Below are positions 24,097-33,094 of a DNA stretch of 64,000 bases, in pieces. Below the pieces are notes generated by a model, which was not told the DNA's origin, did no database searches, and saw only the letters and a program-made list of their open reading frames with translations. The position numbers and the translations under genes are program-made. Positions within the stretch are counted from its first letter, which is position 1. Every line of letters begins with the position of its first letter. Origin of the DNA: Streptomyces hygroscopicus subsp. hygroscopicus (lineage in GTDB: Bacteria; Actinomycetota; Actinomycetes; Streptomycetales; Streptomycetaceae); contig NZ_BBOX01000059.1 in NCBI RefSeq assembly GCF_001553455.1, positions 1 through 64,000 of the forward strand, written 5' to 3'.

Positions 24097-24995
24097 TGCG
24101 GCTGATCGGCATCGGCGACAACGTGGTCGACCGCTACCCCGCCCTGGGAACGATGTTCCCCGGAGGCAACGCGGTCAACGTCGCGGTGTACGCGCGCCGC
24201 GCCGGAGCCCGCACCGCCTACCTGGGCGTGACCGGCGACGACGAGGCCGGCCACGCCATACGCCGGGCACTGCGCGCGGAGGGCGTCGACACCGGCGGGG
24301 TGCGGACCTCGCCTGGGCCGAACGCCTGGGCCGAAATCGGCCTGGTGGACGGCGACCGGGTCTTCCAGGGCGCGTCCGACGGCGTCTCCCGCTTCCGGCT
24401 GACGGACGCGCAGATCGCCGGCCTCGCCGTCCACGACATCGTGCACACCGCCTACAGCGGCTCGCTGATCGAACAGGTCCCGCGGATCGCCCGGCACACC
24501 CGGGTGTCGTTCGACTTCTCCCACCAGCGCGACGCGCCGTGGGCCCCGGAACTGGTGCCCCACCTCTACCTCGCCGCGTTCTCCGGCACCGGCCTGGACG
24601 ACGGGCAGATCCGGGAACTGCTGGCCCAGGCCGCCGCCCGCGGCGCCCAGTGGACCCTGGTCACGCGAGGCCGCGACGGGGCGTGGCTGAGCGACGGCGC
24701 CACCGTATGGCGGCAGCCGGCGCAGCCGGTGGAAGCGGTGGACACCCTCGGCGCGGGCGACGCCTTCATCGGCACACTGCTGGCGGCACTCGCCGACGGT
24801 GCGGACCCCCGGCCGCCACTGGCCGCCGCCGCGGCGGCGGCCGCCGCCGCCTGCCGGGCACACGGCGGATTCGGCCACGGCGTCCCCCTGGAGCCGCCCG
24901 AGCCCGTCGGTCCCGTCCGCCCCCCACGCCCCGCCGCACGCACCCTGGGCATCGGGCCGGCCCGCGGCTCCCGCCCTCATCCGAGCACCATCTAA
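24096..24995 (+). CDS. frlD: PfkB-family fructosamine (fructoselysine-type) kinase, FrlD-like
   Basis: This 299-aa sugar kinase starts MRLIGIGDNVVDRYPALG and contains FPGGNAVNVAVYARR, which matches E. coli FrlD strikingly (GDNxVDxYP, GGNAVNVAVY). The PfkB signature DTLGAGDAFIG ends in the catalytic-base Asp222. It should phosphorylate a fructosyl-amine at C6 for the deglycase encoded just before it. The start overlaps the FrlB stop by one base (TGATG). The last ~60 residues are an Ala-rich stretch and a Pro/Arg-rich tail not needed for the fold. Confidence 0.87.
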   Translation: MRLIGIGDNVVDRYPALGTMFPGGNAVNVAVYARRAGARTAYLGVTGDDEAGHAIRRALRAEGVDTGGVRTSPGPNAWAEIGLVDGDRVFQGASDGVSRFRLTDAQIAGLAVHDIVHTAYSGSLIEQVPRIARHTRVSFDFSHQRDAPWAPELVPHLYLAAFSGTGLDDGQIRELLAQAAARGAQWTLVTRGRDGAWLSDGATVWRQPAQPVEAVDTLGAGDAFIGTLLAALADGADPRPPLAAAAAAAAAACRAHGGFGHGVPLEPPEPVGPVRPPRPAARTLGIGPARGSRPHPSTI

Positions 24996-25003
24996 GGAGA
25001 CGT

Positions 25004-27073
25004 ATGACCCTGCGCATCGGCGTCGACACCGGAGGCACCTTCACCGACGTCGTCGCCTACGACGAGTGCACGGGGACCGTGCACGTGCGGAAGGTCTCCA
25101 GCACCCCGCAGGACCCGGGACTGGCCATCGTCGAAGGCGTCCGGCAGATCCTGGAGCAGATCGGCGACAGGTCCATGGCCGATGTGTCGTACTTCGCGCA
25201 CGGCACCACCGTGGGTACCAACGCGCTGCTCACCGGCCGCGGGGTGCGGACCGCCGTGATCACCACCCGCGGCTTCCGCGACCTGCTGGAGCTCGGCCGC
25301 GGCCGCCGTCCGCGCCTGTATGACCTGCAGGCCGACAAGCCCGCCCCGTTCGCCTCGCGCGACCTGCGGCTGGAAGTCACCGAGCGGGTCCGGCACGACG
25401 GCCGGGTGGAGGTCCCCCTGGACGAGCAGGACGTCCGGGCCGCCGCCAAGTACCTGCGCGAGCAGGACGTCCGGTCGGTCGCGGTCTGCCTGCTGTACAG
25501 CTTCCTCCACCCGCGGCACGAGGAGCGGATCGGGGAGATCCTCGCCGAGGAACTGCCCGGCGCCTACGTGTCGCTCTCCAGCCGCGTGCTGCCGGAGTTC
25601 CGCGAGTACGAACGGCTCTCCACGGTGGCGACCAACGCCTACGTCGGCCCGATCGTCGCCGACTACCTGGCCGGTCTGCGCCGGCGGCTGGCGGAGCAGG
25701 GCCTGGCGGTGGTCCCGCACGTCACCCAGTCCAACGGCGGCATCATCCCGTTCGAGGCGGCCGAAGCGCTGCCGGTGCGCATGGTGCTGTCCGGTCCGAG
25801 CACCGGCGTGGTGGGGGCCGCCGCCATCTGCGCCGTCGCCGGGCACCCGGACATCATCACCTTCGACATGGGCGGCACCTCCTCCGACGTGTCCCTGGTC
25901 CAGGGCGGCGAGCCGAAGGTCACCACCGGCATGGAACTGGACGGCCGGCCGATCCGCACCCCGATGCTGGACATCCACACCGTCGGCGCCGGCGGCGGCT
26001 CCCTGGCATGGGCCGACGCCGGCGGACACCTCAAGGTCGGCCCGGCCAGCGCCGGCGCCGACCCGGGCCCCGCCTGCTACGGCGAAGGCACCGAGGCATC
26101 GGTGACCGACGCCAACGTGGTCCTGCACGTCCTCAACCCCACCCACCTCCTGGACGGCCGCAAGAAGATCGACGAAGGCGCCGCCCGGGCGGCCGTCGAG
26201 CGGATCGCGGCCCGTATCGGGCTGGGCACCGAGGAGACCGCCCAGGGCATCCTGCGCGTGGTCACCGCCAACATGGCCCGCGCCATCCGGGTCATCTCGG
26301 TGCAGCGCGGCTACGACCCGCGCGACTACACCCTGGTGCCCTTCGGCGGCGCCGGCCCGCTGCACGCCTCCCGGCTCGCCCGGGAGCTGGGGATGCGCAC
26401 CGTGCTGATCCCGCCGACACCGGGGGCGCAGTCCGCGCTCGGCCTGCTCATGACCGACGTACGCGCGGACTTCTCCCGCACCCGCATCCAGCCGCTGGAC
26501 GAACGGTCCGCCGGGCAGCTCGGCGAGGTGTACGCCGAACTCGCCGCTGAGGCGCACGCATGGTTCGACGACGAGCGCATCGCCGAGACCGACCGGACCG
26601 TGCAGCGCACCGCCGAACTGCGCTACGCCGGGCAGAACTACGAGATCCCGGTGCCGGTGCCGGACGGCGCACTGGACGCGGCCGCCGTGCGTGGCGTCCT
26701 GGACGCCTTCGCCGCCGAGCACGAGCGCCTGTACGGCTACTCCTCCCCCGAGGAGCCCGTCCAGATCGTCACCTTCCGCGTCCAGGGCGTGGGCGCGGTC
26801 CCGAAGGCCGCGCTGCGGCGAGAGGAGCCGGGCGGCGAGGACGCCTCCGCGGCGGTCGTCGGCAGCCGCGAGGTGTACCTGCCGGAGCTGGGCGGCTTCA
26901 CCCCCGTCCCGGTCCACCGGCGCGACCGGCTGCGCCCGGGGAACCGCATCACGGGGCCGGCCGTGGTGGAGCAGATGGACACCACGACCCTGCTGCTGCC
27001 CGGTGACACCCTTACCGTCGACGAGCACTCCAACCTCGTCCTCGCCATCGCCGACACCGGCACCACGGACTGA
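25004..27073 (+). CDS. hyuA: Hydantoinase/oxoprolinase subunit A
   Basis: The 689-aa protein opens MTLRIGVDTGGTFTDVVAYD, the actin/ASKHA-type ATP-binding start of HyuA, and has the family's FDMGGTSSDVSLVQ and VGAGGGSLAW motifs in the middle. HyuA pairs with HyuB to hydrolyse hydantoins, 5-oxoproline or related cyclic amides using ATP. The start at 25004 follows AAGGAGACGT. It lies nine bases after frlD. In this context the likely substrate is a pyroglutamate or glycated cyclic amide. Confidence 0.93.
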   Translation: MTLRIGVDTGGTFTDVVAYDECTGTVHVRKVSSTPQDPGLAIVEGVRQILEQIGDRSMADVSYFAHGTTVGTNALLTGRGVRTAVITTRGFRDLLELGRGRRPRLYDLQADKPAPFASRDLRLEVTERVRHDGRVEVPLDEQDVRAAAKYLREQDVRSVAVCLLYSFLHPRHEERIGEILAEELPGAYVSLSSRVLPEFREYERLSTVATNAYVGPIVADYLAGLRRRLAEQGLAVVPHVTQSNGGIIPFEAAEALPVRMVLSGPSTGVVGAAAICAVAGHPDIITFDMGGTSSDVSLVQGGEPKVTTGMELDGRPIRTPMLDIHTVGAGGGSLAWADAGGHLKVGPASAGADPGPACYGEGTEASVTDANVVLHVLNPTHLLDGRKKIDEGAARAAVERIAARIGLGTEETAQGILRVVTANMARAIRVISVQRGYDPRDYTLVPFGGAGPLHASRLARELGMRTVLIPPTPGAQSALGLLMTDVRADFSRTRIQPLDERSAGQLGEVYAELAAEAHAWFDDERIAETDRTVQRTAELRYAGQNYEIPVPVPDGALDAAAVRGVLDAFAAEHERLYGYSSPEEPVQIVTFRVQGVGAVPKAALRREEPGGEDASAAVVGSREVYLPELGGFTPVPVHRRDRLRPGNRITGPAVVEQMDTTTLLLPGDTLTVDEHSNLVLAIADTGTTD

Positions 27074-27112
27074 CCCCATCCGCCTTCCGGCCGCCCGCCC
27101 CCGAGGAATCCG

Positions 27113-28780
27113 ATGAACGCAACCGCCAAGAACACCACCGCACCGGACCCCGTACTGGTCGAAGTCATGGGCTCGGCCCTGTCCTCCATCGTCGAGGAGA
27201 TGGGCGAGACCCTGGTGCGCGCCGCCTACTCCAGCAACATCAAGGAACGCCGGGACTGCACCGCCGGGCTGTTCGACGCCGAGGGCCGCATGCTGGCACA
27301 GGCCGAACAGGCCTCACCGGTCCACCTGGGCTCGCTGATCGGCGTCGTCTCCGCCGTGCTGGAACGTTTCCCCCGCCAGGAGATCCGCCCCGGCGACACC
27401 TTCCTCAGCAACGACCCCTACTCGGGCGGCGGCTCCCATCTGCCCGACATGGTCCTGGTCACGCCCGTGTTCGTGGACGGCCTGCTGACCGCCTGGGCCG
27501 CCAACCTGGCCCACCACGCCGACTTCGGCGACCGGGGCCACGCCCATATCTTCCAGGAGGGCCTGCGCATCCCCCCGGTGCGGTTCGCCCGCGACGGCAG
27601 CATCCAGGAGGACGTCTTCCACCTGATCCTCACCAACTGCCAGGTCCCGGCCGAGCGGCGCGCCGACTTCCGCGCCCAGCTCGCCGCCAACCGGCTCGCC
27701 ACCTCCCGGTACACCGAACTGGCCGGCCGCTACGGCCGCGCCACCATGACCGCCACCGCGGCGGCTCTGCTCGACTACACCGAGCGCCGCACCCGCGCCG
27801 CGATCGCCGAGGTGCCGGACGGCACCTACACCTTCCGCGACAGCTTCGACTGCCCCGAACTGGACGACGAACTCCAGCTGCGGCTGAAGGTCACCGTGGC
27901 CGGCGACGAGCTGCACTTCGACTTCGCCGGCAACCCCGGCCAGGTCCGCGCCTCGGTGAACATGGTGTGGACGGCGCTGTACGCCACCGTCTACTACGCG
28001 GTGAAGACACTGGTCGACCCGGACATCCCGTCCAACGCCGGCCTGCACCGCCCGATCCGCATCGACGCGCCGCCCGGCTCCATCGTCAACTGCGTCGAGC
28101 CCGCCGCCGTCAACGGCCGCACCGAGACCTGCCAGCGCGTCGTCGACCTGGTCCACGGCGCCCTGGCGTCGGCCGTGCCCGAGCGGGTGACCGCCGCCGC
28201 CAACGGCGCCAACACCGGCGTGCACTTCTCCGGGCTGGACTCCGGTACCGGGAAGTACTTCGTCTACCTGGAGACCATCGGCGGCGGCTCCGGCGCCCGC
28301 GCGGCCAAGGACGGCCTGGACGGCGTGCAGGTCCACGTCACCAACACCTCCAACCTGCCGGTGGAATCGCTGGAGAGCGAGTACCCGCTGGTCGTCGAGG
28401 CGTACGAGCTGGTCGAGGACTCCGGCGGCGCGGGCCGGCACCGCGGCGGCATGGGCATCCGCCGCACCATCCGGGTGGAGGAGTCCGACGTGCAGTTCTG
28501 GCTGGACACCAGCCGGCAGACGTCCCGGCCATGGGGCCTGTTCGGCGGCCGGCCGGGCAGCAGCGCCCGCGTCGAACTCAGCGACGGCGCCCGGCCCGTC
28601 GTGCACGGTCACACCGTGCTGCAGCCCGGTGACCGGGTGAGCATCGTCACCGCCGGTGCCGGCGGCTACGGCGCCCCGGCCGAGCGCTCGCCCCAGGAGG
28701 TACGGCGCGACATCCGCGAGCAGGTGATCTCCCCCGAGCGGGCGCGCGAACACTACGGCGCGGCCGACGGGGACGCCTGA
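27113..28780 (+). CDS. hyuB: Hydantoinase/oxoprolinase subunit B
   Basis: The 555-aa partner subunit contains the HyuB hallmarks: an N-terminal EEMGETLVRAAYSSNIKERRD, a metal-site region with NDPYSGGGSHLPDMVLVTPV, and HHADFGDRGH. It is the usual length. The ATG follows GAGGAATCCG and sits 39 bases after hyuA. Together they should form the ATP-dependent amidohydrolase of this operon. Confidence 0.93.
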   Translation: MNATAKNTTAPDPVLVEVMGSALSSIVEEMGETLVRAAYSSNIKERRDCTAGLFDAEGRMLAQAEQASPVHLGSLIGVVSAVLERFPRQEIRPGDTFLSNDPYSGGGSHLPDMVLVTPVFVDGLLTAWAANLAHHADFGDRGHAHIFQEGLRIPPVRFARDGSIQEDVFHLILTNCQVPAERRADFRAQLAANRLATSRYTELAGRYGRATMTATAAALLDYTERRTRAAIAEVPDGTYTFRDSFDCPELDDELQLRLKVTVAGDELHFDFAGNPGQVRASVNMVWTALYATVYYAVKTLVDPDIPSNAGLHRPIRIDAPPGSIVNCVEPAAVNGRTETCQRVVDLVHGALASAVPERVTAAANGANTGVHFSGLDSGTGKYFVYLETIGGGSGARAAKDGLDGVQVHVTNTSNLPVESLESEYPLVVEAYELVEDSGGAGRHRGGMGIRRTIRVEESDVQFWLDTSRQTSRPWGLFGGRPGSSARVELSDGARPVVHGHTVLQPGDRVSIVTAGAGGYGAPAERSPQEVRRDIREQVISPERAREHYGAADGDA

Positions 28781-29060
28781 CGCGGCTCCCGGGCCCCCGC
28801 CTCACCACCGCGCCCCGGCCCGCCGCCCTCGCCTCACCGCTGTCCCCGCCTCGTCCTCGCCCCGTCGCTCGCCCTCGCCTCACTGCCGTCCCGCCTCGTC
28901 CTCGCCCAGCCGCCTGTCCCCGCCCCGGCGCCCGTCCCCGTCTCACCACCCCGCCCCGTCCGGCCGCCGTCCCGCCGCCGGCCGGACGGGCACTCTGCCC
29001 GACCCTCACCGAGACCGCACGCCCCCTGCATCCCCTCCCACCACCGAAAGGAGGTGTCCG
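28781..29060. other. C-rich low-complexity spacer inside the operon
   Basis: About 280 bases between hyuB and the permease are extremely C-rich and G/A-poor on the plus strand, built from drifting CCTCGTCCTCGCCC- and CCGTCC-like words. No gene is supported; an apparent long frame on the other strand is a shadow of this bias and of the permease gene. A strong ribosome site (AAGGAGGTG) closes it. Confidence 0.6.
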
Positions 29061-30437
29061 GTGAGCCACACCGCAGCGCCGTCCACCGGCGACTCCGCCG
29101 ACACCCCCGCCCCCGGACCCGTCCCCGGTCCCCCCGGCCCCCAGCCGGCCGCCGTCCCGTGGCGCCGGATCCTGTGGTCCGCCATGCTCGGCAACGCCGT
29201 CGAGTGGTACGACAACGCCCTCTACGGCATCCTCGCGGTGGTCATCGCCCGGCAGTTCTTCGCCGACGGCGACTCCACCACGGCCCTGATCTCCACCTAT
29301 CTGGGCCTGATCCTCTCCTACGCCATCCGCCCGATCGGCGGCACCCTCATGGGGCGCGTGGGGGACATCAAGGGCCGCAAGTACGTCCTGACACTGACCA
29401 TCGCGCTGATGTCGATCGGGACCGTGGCCATCGGCCTGCTGCCTCCCTACTCGGCCATCGGCGTCGCCGCGCCCGCCCTGCTGGCCCTGTGCCGGCTGGT
29501 CCAGGGCGTCGGTGCCAGCGGCGAGTACACCGCGGCCGCCGACTTCCTGCTGGAACACGGCGACAAGCGCGGGCGCAACTACCTTTCCGGATGGTGTGTG
29601 GGCTCGACCTCCATCGGCCCGCTGCTCGCCTCCGCCGTCGCCTACGTGATGATCCTGGCCGTCCCGGAACACGCCTTCAACTCCTGGGGCTGGCGGGTGC
29701 TGTTCCTCCTGGCGGCGCCGCTGTCCCTGGTGACCCTCTACATCCGCAGGCATGTCACCGAGACCCCGGAATTCCGGCAGGTGATGGAGCAGGCCAAAGC
29801 GGAGACCGTCAAGCAGTCGCCGTTCCGGGAGGCAGTGCGCGGATACTGGCGGGACATGCTCCGGGCGATCGGGCTGGGCGCCGGCCAGCGGGTCGGTTCC
29901 TTCGTGATCCAGAGCTACTTCGTCACCGCCCTCGTCCAGAACGGCTTCGGCGAGGACCAGGCGCTGCTGGCCGCGATCCTCACCTACGCCGTCGGCGCGC
30001 CGGCCGCGATCTGGGGCGGCCGGATGGCCGACCGGCACGGCGGCCGGCGCCTGCTGGTGGCCGGCTACTCGGTGTTCGTGCTCTTCACCGTGCCGACCTT
30101 CCTCGCGATCGAGTCCGGTTCGGTCGCGCTCGCCTTCCTCGCGGTGGTGGTCTTCACCGTGATCAACAACATCGTCGGCGGGCCGCTCACCACCGCCTAC
30201 GTCATGAGCTTCCCGGCGCACGTACGCGGCACGGCCTCGGCCCTCAACTACAACCTCGGGACGACGCTCCTCGGCGGCACCGCACCGCTGCTCGCCGCCT
30301 GGCTGCACGGGCTCACCGGCACGGACGTCTCGTTCGGCTGGTACATGACCTTCTTCTGCCTGGTCTCCGCGCTGGTCGCCGGCTTCGCCCTGCCGAAGTC
30401 CGTCGACGAAGCCCGTAAGCTCCCGGCCACCGCCTAG
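29061..30437 (+). CDS. Metabolite:H+ symporter (MHS) family permease
   Basis: The 458-aa MFS protein has a ~35-residue Pro-rich N-terminus and 12 membrane segments. It contains MHS-family marks: LGNAVEWYDNALYGILA in helix 1, IRPIGGTLMGRVGDIKGRK (motif A) between helices 2 and 3, and RLVQGVGASGEYTAAADFL in helix 4. MHS members import organic acids, betaines and similar solutes. In this operon it is the only transporter and so probably imports the glycated amino acid or its derivative. The GTG start is set by AAGGAGGTGTCCG. Confidence 0.9.
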   Translation: MSHTAAPSTGDSADTPAPGPVPGPPGPQPAAVPWRRILWSAMLGNAVEWYDNALYGILAVVIARQFFADGDSTTALISTYLGLILSYAIRPIGGTLMGRVGDIKGRKYVLTLTIALMSIGTVAIGLLPPYSAIGVAAPALLALCRLVQGVGASGEYTAAADFLLEHGDKRGRNYLSGWCVGSTSIGPLLASAVAYVMILAVPEHAFNSWGWRVLFLLAAPLSLVTLYIRRHVTETPEFRQVMEQAKAETVKQSPFREAVRGYWRDMLRAIGLGAGQRVGSFVIQSYFVTALVQNGFGEDQALLAAILTYAVGAPAAIWGGRMADRHGGRRLLVAGYSVFVLFTVPTFLAIESGSVALAFLAVVVFTVINNIVGGPLTTAYVMSFPAHVRGTASALNYNLGTTLLGGTAPLLAAWLHGLTGTDVSFGWYMTFFCLVSALVAGFALPKSVDEARKLPATA

Positions 30438-30449
30438 CGGCTCCGCGGC

Positions 30450-30483
30450 GCCGGGGCCGGGCGAGAAGCCGCCCGGCCCCGGC
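30450..30483 (+). terminator. Strong hairpin between the permease and GGT genes
   Basis: Perfect 13-bp arms (GCCGGGGCCGGGC and GCCCGGCCCCGGC) flank an 8-nt loop, starting 12 bases after the permease stop. No U-run follows. It may be an internal terminator that lowers expression of the last gene, or an mRNA-stabilising stem. Confidence 0.55.
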
Positions 30484-30570
30484 CTCTTCCGGCTTCATCC
30501 GGCTTCATCCGGCCCCTTCCGGCCGCAGAGACGCGACGAACCCGTAAAAGGACAAAGACAAAGGATCTTC

Positions 30571-32163
30571 ATGGACACCGCGACACCAGCCCGCTACGGG
30601 CGCAAACCCCTGGTCACCGGCGCCTCGGGCATGGTGGTGACCTCGCATCCGATCGCGGCCCGGGCCGCCCGCGACGTATTGCGCGAGGGCGGGAACGCCT
30701 GCGACGCGGCCCTCACCGCGGCGGCCGCGCAACTCGTGGTCGAACCGCACATGACCTCGCTCACCGGCGGCCTGAGCATGCTGCACCACCAGGCGGCCAC
30801 CGGCACCACCGCCTACCTCAACGGCAACGTCAACGCGCCGCTGGCGCCGCTGCCCGACTTCACCGGGGCCGACCTCACGCGCGGCCGGGGCGTCCCGGTG
30901 CCCGGCTGGTGGCCGGCCTTCGACGAAGCCCGCCGCCGGTTCGGCAGCCTGCCCGCCGGGCGCCTGCTCGCCCCGGCGATCGCGGTCGCGCGGGACGGCT
31001 TCGAGGTCAACCCCTTCCTGTTCGGGGTGATGTACGGCCAGCAGGCCAACCTGGGCGCCTCCGAGCAGATGCGCGACGTGTTCTTCCCGGACGGGCACCT
31101 GGCGACACCCGGCCAGATCATCCGTCAGGAGCGCGCCGTCCGCACCCTGGAACGGCTACGCGACGAGAACATGGACTACTACCTCGGCGACTTCGCCCGC
31201 GCCTTCTGCGAAACCGTCCAGTCCGACGGCGGCGTCATCACACCGGAGGACTTCCAGCACTACCGGGTCCTCCTGCAAGAACCGGTCAGAGGCACATACC
31301 GGGACGCCGAGGTGATCGCCTCGCCGCCGCCGGACGACGGCGGCGCGCAGCTCATCGAGGCCCTCAACATGCTGGAAACGGTGGACCTGGCACGGCTCGG
31401 CCCGCCCTCCGTGTCGCCCGAGTGCCTGAAACTGCTGGTCCAGGTGCACAACACGGTGTACTACGCGCCACCCCGCCAGCACGGACCGGAGCAGGACGGA
31501 GAGCGGCTCGCCCTGCTCCTGTCCAAGGAATACGCCCGCACGAGGATGCGGCTGCTCTCCTCCCGGCCGCCACTGAGCGCCCCGCCGCCGACCCCGGGAA
31601 CCATCCACGTCTCCGTGGTGGACCGCAACGGCGACATCGCCTCGGTCACCCACTCGCATATGGCCTCCGGCTGGGTCAACGGCCTGTTCTGCGAGGGCTT
31701 CCAGCTCTCCGGGGGCGGGTCGTTCTTCCAGCGGGTGATGCCGCGGCCGGGGGAGCGGGCGTGTATCTACCTCGCCCCGAACATCGTTTCCCGGAACGGC
31801 AGGCCGGTGGTGGTCTCCGGCTCGCCCTCGGTGTCGCTGGTCGCATGCGTGCTGCAGAACCTGGTGAACCTGCTGGACTTCGGCATGACGATCGAGGAGT
31901 CCGTGCAGGCGCCGCGGTTCGGCGCCCGGCCGCACACCCCCGAACGCGGCTGGGAGCCGGGCAACCTCCTGGAAGCCGGCTTCGCGCCGCAGGCGCTGCG
32001 CGAGTTCCGCGCCTGGGCCGGAAAGGAGCGGCTGTGGACCCGAGTGACCAACCCCTGGTACGCGCTCACCGGGAACTTCGAAGGGATCACCCTGGACCCG
32101 GCCACCGGCGTGGCCGCGGCGTGCGCGGACCCGCGCCGGGTCGGCGCGGCCGAGGCCGCATGA
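30571..32163 (+). CDS. ggt: Cytosolic gamma-glutamyltransferase homologue
   Basis: The 530-aa protein is an Ntn-hydrolase of the GGT family: an N-terminal ASGMVVTSHPIAARAARDVL with the G-x-x-x-S-x-H/P-x-A-x-x-A core, a NACDAALTAA block, and the self-cleavage site with the nucleophile Thr344 in PGTIHVSVVDRNGD (standard TTHxSVVD, here T-I-H). No signal peptide is present, unlike secreted GGTs, so it works in the cytosol. In context it would remove or transfer a gamma-glutamyl group, or deamidate a glutamine side chain, of the imported compound. The SD is AAAGGA 6-8 bases before the ATG. Confidence 0.88.
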   Translation: MDTATPARYGRKPLVTGASGMVVTSHPIAARAARDVLREGGNACDAALTAAAAQLVVEPHMTSLTGGLSMLHHQAATGTTAYLNGNVNAPLAPLPDFTGADLTRGRGVPVPGWWPAFDEARRRFGSLPAGRLLAPAIAVARDGFEVNPFLFGVMYGQQANLGASEQMRDVFFPDGHLATPGQIIRQERAVRTLERLRDENMDYYLGDFARAFCETVQSDGGVITPEDFQHYRVLLQEPVRGTYRDAEVIASPPPDDGGAQLIEALNMLETVDLARLGPPSVSPECLKLLVQVHNTVYYAPPRQHGPEQDGERLALLLSKEYARTRMRLLSSRPPLSAPPPTPGTIHVSVVDRNGDIASVTHSHMASGWVNGLFCEGFQLSGGGSFFQRVMPRPGERACIYLAPNIVSRNGRPVVVSGSPSVSLVACVLQNLVNLLDFGMTIEESVQAPRFGARPHTPERGWEPGNLLEAGFAPQALREFRAWAGKERLWTRVTNPWYALTGNFEGITLDPATGVAAACADPRRVGAAEAA

Positions 32164-32185
32164 CCACGAACTCGGGAAGAAGGCT

Positions 32186-32204
32186 CCGGGCACGCTTCGC
32201 CCGG
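32186..32204 (+). terminator. Hairpin after the GGT gene
   Basis: CCGGGC and GCCCGG with a 7-nt loop form a short GC-rich stem 23 bases past the stop. No U-tract is present. It may end the six-gene operon. Confidence 0.4.
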
Positions 32205-33036
32205 GTGCCTGTTCCCGCGGCTTCGGCCGGGCGAGGGCCGGTGCGGTTCGGAGATGACCTTCCGGGCGGTGGTCCGCTCCGTGAGATGTGCCGGATCGGC
32301 CGTCTTGGGGGGCGGGGAGGAGCCGGCCGGGTCCGGCGAGCGGCCGCCGGCCGAGGGGGTGAGGCCGTAGCGGGCGAGGACGCGACGCGCTCGGCGGGCT
32401 CCGGTTCGGCGGTGCGGAGGAAGTCGGCGGCCTGTCCGCGGCGCTCCAGGCCGATCGTGCCGACGCACATGCCCGCGACGCCCTTCTCATCTCCCGGAGT
32501 CGGCACGTGGAGCGGCGGCTGCCCGGCTTGCCGGGTACTCAGCGCTGAGGGCGCGGTTTGGCCTTCGTGGCGTGGCGGGCGGCCTTGTAGGTCTTGGGCA
32601 GGAAGCGGTGTTCGAGAGATCCACGTTGCCGGCCATGCCTCCATCCTCCTGCCCCGGTGGAGGCGTCGCGATCGCGATGGGCGGGTCGCTGCGTCCTAGG
32701 AAGCCGCGTGACGGATGCTCGCCCCGCGCACGACGTGGCGGGCGCGGCGCCTGGCCGCCGACTTCGGCGAGGGCATGGACGCCCGGACTGCGTGGGCGAT
32801 GGGTCGCCTCGCCCGCCACCCCGACGAGCACGGCTACGCCGTGGCCCACCCGGACAGCCAGCCTGGACGGCGAACGCCCCGCCCCGGAATGAGCGGAGCA
32901 CCAGTTAGACGTCGGCCTCCGGCTCGTGGAGCTGCGGCTGTCCTGCTGCCTCGCCCGCCGTGGCTTTGCTGGTCTTGCGCGGCCCGGGTCTGTTTCTGAC
33001 AGGACGTGCGAGGGCCACTCGGGCAGCGAGAACGGG
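32205..33036. other. Gene-free, probably decayed region
   Basis: No intact gene is supported in ~830 bases. Short coding-like stretches occur, for instance GMCVGTIGLERRGQAADFL on the minus strand near 32420-32475 (which continues as VLARYGLTPSAGG after a frame change) and ARRLAADFGEGMDARTAWAM on the plus strand near 32740-32800. They look like worn gene pieces, but I recognise neither. Confidence 0.4.
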
Positions 33037-33054
33037 GATCACATAATCGTGATC
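33037..33054. promoter_or_regulatory. 18-bp palindrome, possible operator
   Basis: GATCAC and GTGATC flank ATAATC, giving an A+T-rich palindrome in a GC-rich stretch. It lies ~40 bp beyond the 3' end of the AAC(3) gene, with no visible downstream gene to control. The GTGATC-type half-site is common for GntR-like regulators; no regulator is nearby. Confidence 0.35.
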
Positions 33055-33094
33055 ACAGTGGGCCCGCAGATGTGCGGATACCTCTGCTGCGCCT

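Noticed and set aside
24992..27079. 695-codon minus-strand frame opposite hyuA
   Set aside because: Shadow of codon bias; no motif, while hyuA carries all expected family motifs.
28647..30308. 553-codon minus-strand frame opposite the permease and the C-rich spacer
   Set aside because: Its composition (Gly/Arg/Glu/Asp/His) is typical of antisense reading of a membrane protein gene.
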